From Flavobacterium sp. Root420 (GTDB lineage Bacteria > Bacteroidota > Bacteroidia > Flavobacteriales > Flavobacteriaceae): DNA of 64,000 nt. Below are positions 26,904 to 35,577 of this stretch, one piece after another (position 1 is the first letter of the stretch; each line of letters begins with the position of its first letter). The stretch covers positions 1 to 64,000 of the forward strand of contig NZ_LMEF01000006.1 in the NCBI RefSeq assembly GCF_001427905.1, given 5' to 3'. The notes beneath the pieces were generated by a model. It had not been told where the DNA came from. It ran no database searches and saw only the letters and a list, made by a program, of their open reading frames with translations. The position numbers and the translations under genes are program-made.

Positions 26904-27926
26904 ATGAGAAAACAATTTTTATTTATATTTTTAGCCCTGATTGTAGCACATACAAGTCAGGCTCAGACAAGAACGACTCGAATTGGCTATATCGACATGG
27001 AATACATTTTGGAAAATGTTTCTGATTACAAAGAAGCCACAGCCCAATTAGAGTTAAAAGCTCAAAAATGGAAACAGGAAATAGAAGCCAAAAAATTAGA
27101 TATAAATACGCTTAAAGAAGGTCTTAAAGCTGAAAAAGCTTTATTGACGAAAGAGCTAATTGATGAAAGAGAAACAGAAATTAAATTTCTGGAAGATGAA
27201 ATGCTGGATTATCAGCAGAAGCAATTTGGTTCTAACGGAAATTTAATTCATCAAAAAGCGGCATTAGCAAAGCCAATCCAGGATCAGGTTTTTACTGCTG
27301 TTCAGGATATTGCCGAAGCTAAAAATTATGATTTTATTTTCGACAAATCATCAGATCTGACAATGCTTTTCAGCAATAAGAAATTTGACATCAGTGATCA
27401 GGTTATTCGTGTTTTAAACCGAACTGACAAACGTGAGCAATTGACGAAAAAACAATTGAAAGATCAGGAAGCTAAAGAAAGTAAAGAAAATGCAATTGAC
27501 GAAAATCCGGCAATGGCAGACAGGCAAAAAGCACTTGACGAGAAAAAGACAGCCAGAGAAAAATTAATTGAAGACAGAAGACTAGAACAGGAAGCCAAGA
27601 AAAAAGAATACGACGACAGAAGAAAAGCAATACAAGCAGAAAGAGAAGCCAAAAAAAATGGCACGGTTTCTGAACCTGCAAAAACTACTGAAGCCGCTAA
27701 AACAACTGAAACTGGTAAGACAGACGCAACTGCTAAACCAGCTGCAACAAATGAAACAACACCACCAGCTGAGCCAGCTGTAAACAAGGCAGAAGAAAGA
27801 CAAAAGCTCTACGAGCAGCGTAAAAAAGAATTAGAAGAAAGAAGAAAGAAAATAATAGAAGAAAGAGAAGCGGCTAAAAAAGCAAAAGAAGCCGAAACAC
27901 AAAAATCAAATACGACCAATAATTAA
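26904..27926 (+). CDS. OmpH/Skp family periplasmic chaperone, long form
   Basis: A 340-residue protein with a signal peptide (ends SQAQ, residue 21). The Skp core (about 25-175) starts IGYIDMEYILENVSDYKEAT and is a long coiled coil that holds unfolded outer-membrane proteins. The final 165 residues are a low-complexity tail rich in Lys, Glu, Ala and Thr, with an ATETGKTDATAKPAATNE stretch between two charged coils. That tail is absent from the next gene. It lies between bamA and a second ompH, the usual arrangement. Confidence 0.92.
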   Translation: MRKQFLFIFLALIVAHTSQAQTRTTRIGYIDMEYILENVSDYKEATAQLELKAQKWKQEIEAKKLDINTLKEGLKAEKALLTKELIDERETEIKFLEDEMLDYQQKQFGSNGNLIHQKAALAKPIQDQVFTAVQDIAEAKNYDFIFDKSSDLTMLFSNKKFDISDQVIRVLNRTDKREQLTKKQLKDQEAKESKENAIDENPAMADRQKALDEKKTAREKLIEDRRLEQEAKKKEYDDRRKAIQAEREAKKNGTVSEPAKTTEAAKTTETGKTDATAKPAATNETTPPAEPAVNKAEERQKLYEQRKKELEERRKKIIEEREAAKKAKEAETQKSNTTNN

Positions 27927-27941
27927 TTAATATTTTTAAAA

Positions 27942-28445
27942 ATGATGAAACAAATCAAAACTTTACTAATTGCTGCCATACTAATTTTAGGAGCAAGTAA
28001 CACAATGAACGCACAGGCTAAGGTAGCCCATGTTGATGTTAGCGAGATTATGTCGAAAATGCCTGCAATGCTTGATGCTCAAAATCAACTACAAAAATTA
28101 AGTGCTACATATGATGCTGAATACAAAAAAATGATTGATGAGTATCAAACTAAAATCAAAAAGTATGAAGCTGAAGCTGCAACTGTAACTGAAGCTGTAA
28201 ACGGAGAACGTTCTAAAGAAGTTCAGGATATGCAAGGCAGAATTACTTCTTACAGAGATAATGCTCAAAAAGAATTACAACAAAAAGATTCTGACATCGT
28301 AAAACCAATCATGGAAAAAGTTAAAGCTTCTATCCAAAAAGTTGGAAAAGCTAAAGGATACCAATACGTATTAGACGGTTCTACTTTAATATTAGCTGAT
28401 GGTCCAAACATTACTGCTGATGTAAAAAAAGATTTAGGATTCTAA
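27942..28445 (+). CDS. OmpH/Skp family periplasmic chaperone, short form
   Basis: A 167-residue protein of standard Skp length. A signal peptide (ends MNAQ) is followed by AKVAHVDVSEIMSKMPAMLD and a helical arm with many Lys/Glu/Gln. A second Met directly follows the first, so the start could be at 27945. It is 15 bases after the long ompH and ends the bamA-ompH-ompH run; a terminator follows at 28467-28506. Confidence 0.93.
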   Translation: MMKQIKTLLIAAILILGASNTMNAQAKVAHVDVSEIMSKMPAMLDAQNQLQKLSATYDAEYKKMIDEYQTKIKKYEAEAATVTEAVNGERSKEVQDMQGRITSYRDNAQKELQQKDSDIVKPIMEKVKASIQKVGKAKGYQYVLDGSTLILADGPNITADVKKDLGF

Positions 28446-28466
28446 AAAACGAATTTCTTAGTATCA

Positions 28467-28506
28467 AAACTGCTCAAATTTTCTAAAAAGTTTGGGCAGT
28501 TTTTTT
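28467..28506 (+). terminator. Terminator after the ompH pair
   Basis: AAACTGCTCAAA (28467-28478) pairs with TTTGGGCAGTTT (28491-28502), 12 bp with one G-T pair, followed by a T-run to 28506. Confidence 0.85.
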
Positions 28507-28586
28507 GTATATTAATTTATGATTAAAAAACAATAGTATTCTATAATTTCAGTTTACTAAGAGTATAAATCTATTTCAAAAAATAC

Positions 28587-28594
28587 TAAATTTG
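28587..28594 (+). promoter_or_regulatory. -7 box directly before murI
   Basis: TAAATTTG matches the TAnnTTTG consensus but ends only four bases before the murI ATG at 28599. Transcription from it would start at or inside the start codon, giving a leaderless message. No clear TTG -33 element is present, so this is tentative. Confidence 0.4.
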
Positions 28595-28598
28595 CAGT

Positions 28599-29375
28599 AT
28601 GACGAACAACAATCCTATAGGCGTTTTTGATTCCGGTATTGGAGGAACTTCCATTTGGAGCGCCATTCACGATCTACTTCCAAACGAAAAAACCATCTAT
28701 TTGGCTGATAGCAAAAATGCTCCTTATGGCCAAAGAACCAAAGAAGAGATTGTTGCCTTAAGCAAAAAAAATGTTGATTTATTACTCGAAATGGGCTGCA
28801 AATTAATTGTTATAGCTTGTAATACCGCTACAACAAATGCAATTCGAGAACTTCGCGCAACCTATGACATTCCGTTTATAGGAATCGAACCCGCTATAAA
28901 GCCGGCTGCTAATAATTCTAAAACACAAGTAATTGGAATTTTAGCTACTAAAGGAACACTAAATAGTGAATTATTCAATAAAACTGCCGAAATGTTTCAG
29001 CACACTACTATAATTGAACAGGTAGGTCATGGCCTTGTTCAGCTTATTGAAGATGGAAACCTGAACTCACCGGAAATGACTCAGTTATTAGAATCTTATT
29101 TACAGCCTATGATTGATGCCAACATTGATTATCTGGTTCTGGGATGTAGTCATTACCCCTATTTGATTCCGCAAATCAAAAAAATACTTCCCGATCATAT
29201 TCAGATTATTGATTCGGGAGAAGCAGTAGCTCGTCAGACACAAAATATTCTGCGTGAAAAAGTTGGTTTGTCTGACAATCAAAAAAACGAGCCTGAATTT
29301 TATGTCAATTCAAATCCCGCAGTTTTAGAGTCTATATTAAATTATAAATATCCGGTAATACAAAAGGATTTTTAA
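28599..29375 (+). CDS. murI: Glutamate racemase
   Basis: Makes D-glutamate for peptidoglycan. The 258-residue enzyme shows GVFDSGIGG (D11, S12) at the start. The two catalytic cysteines are C74 in VIACNTATTN and C183 in LGCSHYPYL, with H185 following. All active-site residues are in place and length is normal. It is monocistronic and convergent with the outer-membrane gene at 29381, only five bases from its stop. Confidence 0.97.
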   Translation: MTNNNPIGVFDSGIGGTSIWSAIHDLLPNEKTIYLADSKNAPYGQRTKEEIVALSKKNVDLLLEMGCKLIVIACNTATTNAIRELRATYDIPFIGIEPAIKPAANNSKTQVIGILATKGTLNSELFNKTAEMFQHTTIIEQVGHGLVQLIEDGNLNSPEMTQLLESYLQPMIDANIDYLVLGCSHYPYLIPQIKKILPDHIQIIDSGEAVARQTQNILREKVGLSDNQKNEPEFYVNSNPAVLESILNYKYPVIQKDF

Positions 29376-29380
29376 CTTCA

Positions 29381-30616
29381 CTATTCTATTTTTCGTTTGA
29401 CGAACCAAATGCCGTCCAACGATAAATTAAGGGAGATTTTATGGTAATTTTCTTTTATCAGATTGTCTGAAATTCTTCCCTTTTGCCCATAGGAATACGA
29501 AATATTTAAAGCAGAAAAAGTATTTTCTATTGGTAGTGAAAGTCCAATAGAGATAGCTGTGTTATTTACACGTTTGCCATCAACTTCAAGATAACCGGTG
29601 TCAAAATTCGCTCCGGCCGCATATTGAACGCTATCCCAATATTTCCGAATATTTTTTTTAGCCCTGTACGTAAATCCCAACGCAAATCGATCCTGATTCA
29701 CAAAATCTCCATACAATTCAGATTGATTAGAATCATTCCATAAACTTTTTTCATAATCTAAAGTCAGGTTTAAATTATTTTTAAAACGTTTGCTAATCCC
29801 CACTCCAATTTCCAAAGGCATATAATAATCATCTGTATCTGAAACAACATCTGATTCTATGCTAGTCACAACCTCATCAGCAATAGTTTGAACCGTCTGG
29901 ACTTTAGAAGCTTTTATTTGAGTTGGCATTTTAAACGTTGAACCAATTGTTAAAGTGGAATCAATTTTATATTGCGCTCCCAAAGTCGCACGCAAACCAT
30001 TATAGTCTGTTTTTTTATGAATAGTGGTAACTGAATTTAGTATTAAAAAACTTCGATCATCAACTGTATTTCCAAACAATAGAGCAGCTGAAACTCCGAC
30101 TGATACTTTCTTTCCAAATCGATATCCGTATGAGAAATCAAAATTATTTAATCCCCCAGAACCAGTGGCAGTCATATAATAATATTCCTGGCTATTTTCA
30201 ATCGGTAATTTTAAATTAGAGATTTTAAATGTTGCACTCGAATAAGGCCTCAAAGCCACACTAAATCCCGAATTCTTTGTAACCGGAAAAGCAAAAGCAA
30301 TATGTGAAAATTGAAAATTGTTACGATTCTCCGCTCTCGAACCACTCTGATAAGTTGTTGCGATAGCTTTTCCACCAATGTCAAACATAAAATGATTTTG
30401 AGGTAAATAACCTAATGACGATGGATTCAGATTATTAATAAATGTGGCGGAAGGCAAGGCGATTCCCGACGATCCAATAGATGGAATAGTACCAAAATCA
30501 GAATCGTACAAACTTCCTACACCATATAGCGAATAAGGAGAACTTGAAATACTTTGTGAAAATGAAGTTAGCGACATCAATATGAAGTAACTTAAATAAA
30601 CTATTTTATTTTTCAT
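29381..30616 (-). CDS. Outer-membrane beta-barrel protein (OmpP1/FadL-like), partner of DUF4270
   Basis: A 411-residue protein with a signal peptide ending SFSQ (residue 20). The mature start SISSSPYSLYGVGSLYDSDF is the SpYSryGiGdl-type opening seen in Bacteroidota outer-membrane proteins with a FadL/PorV-like barrel. Many alternating aromatic strands follow. The start codon directly abuts the stop of the DUF4270 gene, so they are co-transcribed and probably work together at the surface. Function unknown. Confidence 0.8.
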   Translation of the reverse strand: MKNKIVYLSYFILMSLTSFSQSISSSPYSLYGVGSLYDSDFGTIPSIGSSGIALPSATFINNLNPSSLGYLPQNHFMFDIGGKAIATTYQSGSRAENRNNFQFSHIAFAFPVTKNSGFSVALRPYSSATFKISNLKLPIENSQEYYYMTATGSGGLNNFDFSYGYRFGKKVSVGVSAALLFGNTVDDRSFLILNSVTTIHKKTDYNGLRATLGAQYKIDSTLTIGSTFKMPTQIKASKVQTVQTIADEVVTSIESDVVSDTDDYYMPLEIGVGISKRFKNNLNLTLDYEKSLWNDSNQSELYGDFVNQDRFALGFTYRAKKNIRKYWDSVQYAAGANFDTGYLEVDGKRVNNTAISIGLSLPIENTFSALNISYSYGQKGRISDNLIKENYHKISLNLSLDGIWFVKRKIE

Positions 30617-31945
30617 TTAATAAGAGATGTAATAAATTTTCAGCTGAATTTTATTTTTTAGATGTTTTTGATCTCCGAGAACAATTCTGTTTACCGCTTT
30701 AGAAATAACCGGTAACGTCAGAATCAGAGAGGATCTGGAATCAGACTGTTTCCACATCTCTTTTTGTAGAAACCATCCAATAGGAATCGTGTACCCTACA
30801 TTCTCATTAAACTCGTCTGTTTTTTTATTTAAAATGCCGTAGACAGATGCTCCAGCAGAATTTACCAAAGAACCACTCATTCTATTTAAATTGTCTGCCA
30901 CATAAATTTTTAGAGAATCTGCTAGTGGATATTGTTCCGAATACGAATTATTAACCGGTTTTAAAAGCAATTGTGCGTCAACAATGGCACCTTTCTCAGA
31001 TATATATTTGAGTTGCTTGATATTTGGAAAATCAATTCTGCAGGCTACTCCCGTACCAGATTGAATAAAACCCTGTCGATTTGTGAGTGAACTTGACAAT
31101 TTACTACTCGAATTGGGTAAATTCTGGAGTAAGGTTCCTGTTTTATCTGAAGAAATAGAATTAAATTGTTTTGTCACATCTGAGATTGTAAACTCGACTT
31201 CGTAAGACTCTTCATCGATATCTTTTGGAGATTTTGAATAATACAATCGTATAACACTTGTTGAAGCATTAAAACCAATAACGCTCGAAGAATTAGAAGT
31301 TGAAGGAACTACTACAAATCCCTTTAAATATTCAGTAAAACTATCAAAGTCCGTCACTTCCCTTTTTTTCATTTTCTGGAAAAGTTCAGATCCAAAAGTG
31401 TCATTCATTTTAATTGTGATAGAATCCTTTTCGATTGGCCTTGGCTTATATGAAATTGATCCAATACTTTCATCATTATAAGTCAAAGTAGAATTATTAT
31501 AAAAACTTTTATCATCAACATTAGGCTTAACTTTCTGAGTTAGACGATGAATATCAAAAGTTTGCACTTTTGTCGTATCGCCATAATAATAATTATCATA
31601 TTTCAGTGTCATTACTATAGAATCAAAAACGTAGTTTACTGTTTCTGTATCTGAACCACCAGTATTCAAACTATAAGTATTAGACGCGACCTGGAAATAA
31701 CTATTTGATTTTACTTTTCCAAAAATAGGATCGTCATAATTCCCAATTAAAATTCGCTGTTGATTAGAAGTAACAAGAGAATCAAAATTTATAGTTGACA
31801 TATCCACTGTTACAGTATCAATCAAAACAACTTTATTATTTAAAGCTAAATAATCTGATCCTACAACAAATTCACCGGCATCTGTATCTGTACCGCATGA
31901 AAGTATAGTGACAGCCAAAAACAACATCAATATAAACTTGTACAT
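30617..31945 (-). CDS. DUF4270 family lipoprotein
   Basis: Started at the Met at 31945, giving 442 residues with a lipoprotein signal MYKFILMLFLAVTILSC. The frame is open to 31990 but the extra residues would mask the signal. DTDAGEFVVGSDYLALNNKV after the cysteine, and the later LIGNYDDPIFGKVKSNSYFQ, are the usual DUF4270 opening. These are large surface or periplasmic lipoproteins of Bacteroidota with no settled role. A minus-strand TATATTTG box lies at 31960-31967. Three TAGCATT repeats lie farther upstream. Confidence 0.9.
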   Translation of the reverse strand: MYKFILMLFLAVTILSCGTDTDAGEFVVGSDYLALNNKVVLIDTVTVDMSTINFDSLVTSNQQRILIGNYDDPIFGKVKSNSYFQVASNTYSLNTGGSDTETVNYVFDSIVMTLKYDNYYYGDTTKVQTFDIHRLTQKVKPNVDDKSFYNNSTLTYNDESIGSISYKPRPIEKDSITIKMNDTFGSELFQKMKKREVTDFDSFTEYLKGFVVVPSTSNSSSVIGFNASTSVIRLYYSKSPKDIDEESYEVEFTISDVTKQFNSISSDKTGTLLQNLPNSSSKLSSSLTNRQGFIQSGTGVACRIDFPNIKQLKYISEKGAIVDAQLLLKPVNNSYSEQYPLADSLKIYVADNLNRMSGSLVNSAGASVYGILNKKTDEFNENVGYTIPIGWFLQKEMWKQSDSRSSLILTLPVISKAVNRIVLGDQKHLKNKIQLKIYYISY

Positions 31946-32006
31946 AATTAATTTTTGAACAAATATAAAATGCGCTCTTCTGCAATACACTATAACATAT
32001 ACAGCC

Positions 32007-32053
32007 TAGCATTTTTACACTATAAATAGCATTAAAACATCTACAATAGCATT
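32007..32053. promoter_or_regulatory. Three TAGCATT direct repeats at 20-bp spacing
   Basis: TAGCATT occurs at 32007-32013, 32027-32033 and 32047-32053, exactly 20 bp apart, so all lie on one DNA face. TACACTATAA also occurs twice (31988-31997 region and 32017-32026). LytTR-type regulators typically bind direct repeats about 21 bp apart, and such a regulator is encoded at 35578-36294. The site lies between the divergent DUF4270 gene and the sensor cluster, so either could be controlled. Binding is inference. Confidence 0.5.
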
Positions 32054-32174
32054 ATAGTACCAAATTGTTCATTCAGCCATCAAAAGGGCTCTTTTGTCTA
32101 TCAAAACGTGCCATACATATATCTTCTTTTTTTTAAAAACATTAGGAACATACTTTTGAACCAATAAATAAACA

Positions 32175-33017
32175 ATGAAAATACTGTTTTTGATATGTTC
32201 GCTTTTTACAATTTCATTTTATAGTATGAAAGCACAGGAAAAATTATCTGTAGATATGAACTTAAAAACGGAGCCTACTGATAAAATTAATTTTAACGAG
32301 ACCAATGTTAGTTTTAAAATCAATAAAAAAATAAACGCCAAAAGTAAAGTAACAAATACATTAGAATATTCTCACTTGAATGTCAATTATGAACTAGGAA
32401 GTTCAGGATTATTTGAAAATCCGGATCGTTTTAATCAATTACAAAACCAATTTGAAGTTTCACAAAATGTTTCAAAAAAAACAGACTTGAATTTTACTAT
32501 TACGCCGACCGTCAATTTTCAACAAAATGTAGGCATTTCTGATGTAACAATTTTAGGAAGTTTCGAAGTGCATCAAAAATTAGGTTCTAAAACAGATTTA
32601 AATTTTGGTGCTGCCAGAACAACGGTTTTTGGATATCCTAAATTCATACCTGTTTTGTCTTTAAACTATAAACTGAATGACAGAAGTAGTTTGCTGATTG
32701 GGTTTCCGGATTCTAAAATATCATATTCAAATAATGGCCGGAACAAGTTCAACCTCACTAACCGTTTTAATGGAAATTTTTACAATTTAGATTCACAAAT
32801 CAATCTAAATAAAGAGGCGACAAAAGTGAGTTTATCACAAATGACCAGTGCCTTTGAGTATGAAAGAAATGTTGATGGTAAATGGTTCTTAAATTTTAAA
32901 GCTGGCTATGATTTTAATAAAAAATATACGCTGATTGATCGTGATAATCACGAAGTATATGATTTTAATATTGGCAACGGATATGTTTTAGGCATTGGCA
33001 TCAAATACAAACAATAA
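32175..33017 (+). CDS. Outer-membrane beta-barrel protein (DUF6268-like)
   Basis: A 280-residue protein with a signal peptide (ends MKAQ, residue 20) and a mature part of alternating strands. FGYPKFIPVLSLNYKLNDRS and LLIGFPDSKISYSNNGRN are reminiscent of DUF6268 proteins, though that assignment is weak. The end IGNGYVLGIGIKYKQ lacks the usual terminal Phe. It is the first gene of a plus-strand set of five that ends with a LytS/LytTR pair. A TACTTTTG box lies at 32151-32158. Confidence 0.75.
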   Translation: MKILFLICSLFTISFYSMKAQEKLSVDMNLKTEPTDKINFNETNVSFKINKKINAKSKVTNTLEYSHLNVNYELGSSGLFENPDRFNQLQNQFEVSQNVSKKTDLNFTITPTVNFQQNVGISDVTILGSFEVHQKLGSKTDLNFGAARTTVFGYPKFIPVLSLNYKLNDRSSLLIGFPDSKISYSNNGRNKFNLTNRFNGNFYNLDSQINLNKEATKVSLSQMTSAFEYERNVDGKWFLNFKAGYDFNKKYTLIDRDNHEVYDFNIGNGYVLGIGIKYKQ

Positions 33018-33033
33018 ATAAATTTAATACACT

Positions 33034-34041
33034 ATGAATAATTTAAAAAAAGGAATATTATTCGCGGCACTGTTTTCGAGTCTCTTTTTTATAGGCTGTA
33101 GCAACGATGATGACGATGATGATTTAATAGGAAACTGGATCAAAAAATCAGCATTTGACGGACCTGCGAGATCTAGTGCTACTAGTTTTGTTATTGGAGA
33201 TTACGCGTATATTGCAACAGGCTATACCGGAGATGTTTATTTGAAAGATTTATGGGCTTACAATTCTAATGGAGATTATTGGGAACAAAAAGCTGATTTT
33301 ACTGGTGTGGGAAGAAGCTCTGCTTCAAGTTTTGCATTAAATGAAAAAGGATATGTTGGACTTGGTTATGATGGAACTAACAAACTAAAAGATTTTTACC
33401 AGTACGATCCGGCAAGCAACAGCTGGACTCAAAAAACGGATTTTGCAGGAACTGGCCGTTATGGCGCATTAGGTTTTCAGGTTGGCGGAAAAGCTTACTT
33501 TGGAACCGGATATGATGGAAACTATCTTAAAGATTTTTATCAATATAATGATCAGGCCAATACCTGGACACTTGTAAACGGTTTTAGCGGAAATAAAAGA
33601 CGAAATGCTACCGTTTTTGTAATTGGTGACAAAGCTTATTTAGGAACTGGAATTAACAACGGAACTTATCAGGAAGATTTTTGGGAATTTGATCCTTCTA
33701 CAGAAGTTTGGACAAGAAAAAGGGACATCGATAAAGACGAGGATGATGATGAATCATTCAATGATGATTATGCCCTTGTTCGTGCGAATGCTTCAAGTTT
33801 TGCCATGAATGGATTAGGATATCTTGTGGGTGGAGAAAGTATTAAAACAGTTTGGGAGTATAATCCATCTACAGATTTATGGGTTGAAAGAACACCAATG
33901 GAAGGTTCTACCCGAACAGATGCTGTTGGTTTTGCAATAAATAATCGAGGCTTTTATATGCTTGGAAGAATAGGTTCAACTTATTTTGATGATGCCTGGG
34001 AGTTTAAGCCTTTAGAAGAACAAAATGATGATGATAATTAA
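33034..34041 (+). CDS. Kelch-repeat lipoprotein
   Basis: A 335-residue lipoprotein: signal ending SLFFIGC with lipidated C22, then an SNDDDDDD stretch. Acidic residues right after the cysteine are the usual surface-export signal for Bacteroidota lipoproteins. About six kelch blades follow, each with a pattern such as YIATGYTGDVYLKDLWAYN and W..K.DF.G..R. One inter-blade loop (about residues 229-248) is a highly acidic insert DKDEDDDESFNDDY. It should be a cell-surface beta-propeller that binds a protein or glycan. Its stop overlaps the next gene by 17 bases. Confidence 0.88.
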   Translation: MNNLKKGILFAALFSSLFFIGCSNDDDDDDLIGNWIKKSAFDGPARSSATSFVIGDYAYIATGYTGDVYLKDLWAYNSNGDYWEQKADFTGVGRSSASSFALNEKGYVGLGYDGTNKLKDFYQYDPASNSWTQKTDFAGTGRYGALGFQVGGKAYFGTGYDGNYLKDFYQYNDQANTWTLVNGFSGNKRRNATVFVIGDKAYLGTGINNGTYQEDFWEFDPSTEVWTRKRDIDKDEDDDESFNDDYALVRANASSFAMNGLGYLVGGESIKTVWEYNPSTDLWVERTPMEGSTRTDAVGFAINNRGFYMLGRIGSTYFDDAWEFKPLEEQNDDDN

Positions 34042-34363
34042 TACAAAAAAGCAATTCTTCCGGAATAAAACCCAGAAGAATTTGCTCTTTCTTTTACTTA
34101 CTTTATTACTGACGTCTTGTACTGAAAAGAGCGCATTCAAAATCGAATCATTCAAAACCACAACCGGCTGGGGTTATACAATTGCCTCCAAGAATAGAAT
34201 TTTAATCAAACAATCAATTATACCTGTAATAAACGAAACAAAAAGCTTTAGAACAGAAAAAGATGCCTTAAAAATAGGCAATCTGGTAATCGACAAACTC
34301 AATAAAGACTTATCACCGACGGTAACAAAAAATGATTTAATTTTATTAAAAATAAAATTCTAA
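34025..34363 (+). CDS. DUF4907 family lipoprotein
   Basis: A 112-residue protein; MMMIINTKK offers three possible ATG starts (34025, 34028, 34031). A basic stretch and a hydrophobic span end in LLLTSC, a lipobox. The mature part, TTGWGYTIASKNRILIKQSI then PVINETKSFRTEKDALKIGN, is the DUF4907 pattern. Small and periplasmic or outer-membrane anchored; function unknown. The overlap with the kelch gene and zero gap to the kinase gene point to tight co-expression. Confidence 0.85.
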   Translation: MMMIINTKKQFFRNKTQKNLLFLLLTLLLTSCTEKSAFKIESFKTTTGWGYTIASKNRILIKQSIIPVINETKSFRTEKDALKIGNLVIDKLNKDLSPTVTKNDLILLKIKF

Positions 34364-35476
34364 ATGAATATAAATACCATCAAAAATACCAGCTCAAACA
34401 AAATTTTGTTCCATAGTATTATATGGGCTTTCTTTATTTTGACCTCATTAATTCAATTTTATGAAAGTCCGTTTAGAATCAACAATGATTTTTATGTACA
34501 ATGGTTTACCGGAATTGTTTTGTTTTATCTGAACTATTTTTATTTGGTACCTGCCTTGCTTTTAGAAAAAAAATACTGGCTTTATTTTGCTTTTGTTTTA
34601 GCGCTCATTCTTCTTTTTATGATAATCAGGATTAATTATTTCATTCCTGAATTCAATCATGTGAGACCACCAAATATGTTGCCTCCCAAAATAATGCCCG
34701 AAGGTCCAACTGATTTTATGAGAGGAGAAAGACGCATCATAATGGCAAGAAGACAGCCTTTGTTTTTTAAAATTGGCCCTTCGTTATTTTACATTTTAAT
34801 TTTAACTATAAGTGCTATAATTAGAACACTAACAGAATTTTACAACAATCAACAAAATAAATTAATTGCCGAAACACATCGAACAAATACTGAATTAATT
34901 TATCTGCGTAAGCAAACAAATCCGCATTTTTTATTTAATTCTTTAAACAGTATTTATTCGTTGGCACACAAAAAATCTGATTTGGTCCCTGACGCCATCG
35001 TAACATTGTCTGAATTAATGCGCTATATGCTTTATGAAACGGATAATAAAACGGTGGCTTTAGAAAAAGAAATTAATTATATCCAGAATTATATTGAGCT
35101 ACAAAAACTAAGGCTCAACGATATTGAAGACATTGTTATAAACGTTCATGGTGATACCAGAAATAAATTTATAGAACCTTTGTTACTGATTTCGTTTGTT
35201 GAAAATGCATTCAAATACGGAACCGATTATAAAGGTGCGGCCCACGTAAAAATTAAAATTTTTATACATGAAAACAGTCTTGATTTTTGGATAGAAAATA
35301 CTATTGAAGATTATACAAAAGATCCTGAAAATTCAGGAATCGGGTTGGCTAATATAAAAAATCGTCTGGATTTGCTTTATCCAAACGCACATGAATTAGA
35401 TATAACACAGGACAATCAGTATTACCGTGTGCATTTAAATTTAAAATTAGATGAAATTCAAACACCAATAAATTGA
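34364..35476 (+). CDS. LytS-type sensor histidine kinase
   Basis: A 370-residue membrane kinase. Four hydrophobic spans lie at about 15-32, 47-66, 71-92 and 136-155, with a Pro-rich outside loop (about 95-115) between spans 3 and 4. The His_kinase domain follows with H188 in LRKQTNPHFLFNSLNS, N281 in SFVENAFKYG and the ATP-lid glycines in SGIGLANIKNRL (324-335). No separate sensor domain is present, so the membrane part or a partner protein must sense the signal. It begins right at the DUF4907 stop and is 101 bases before its response regulator. Confidence 0.93.
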   Translation: MNINTIKNTSSNKILFHSIIWAFFILTSLIQFYESPFRINNDFYVQWFTGIVLFYLNYFYLVPALLLEKKYWLYFAFVLALILLFMIIRINYFIPEFNHVRPPNMLPPKIMPEGPTDFMRGERRIIMARRQPLFFKIGPSLFYILILTISAIIRTLTEFYNNQQNKLIAETHRTNTELIYLRKQTNPHFLFNSLNSIYSLAHKKSDLVPDAIVTLSELMRYMLYETDNKTVALEKEINYIQNYIELQKLRLNDIEDIVINVHGDTRNKFIEPLLLISFVENAFKYGTDYKGAAHVKIKIFIHENSLDFWIENTIEDYTKDPENSGIGLANIKNRLDLLYPNAHELDITQDNQYYRVHLNLKLDEIQTPIN

Positions 35477-35577
35477 TTGCAAGCAACTGTAATTTATGAA
35501 AACTTTAAAACTTAATCTACTGGTTTAAAACTACTTTTGAAGGCCAAAACAAATTTAATAACCTAATACTGAAACAG

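Noticed and set aside
27464..27803. Antisense frames over the charged tail of the long ompH gene
   Set aside because: They are mirror images of Lys/Glu/Ala-rich codons giving Phe/Leu/Ser-rich strings, typical shadow frames.
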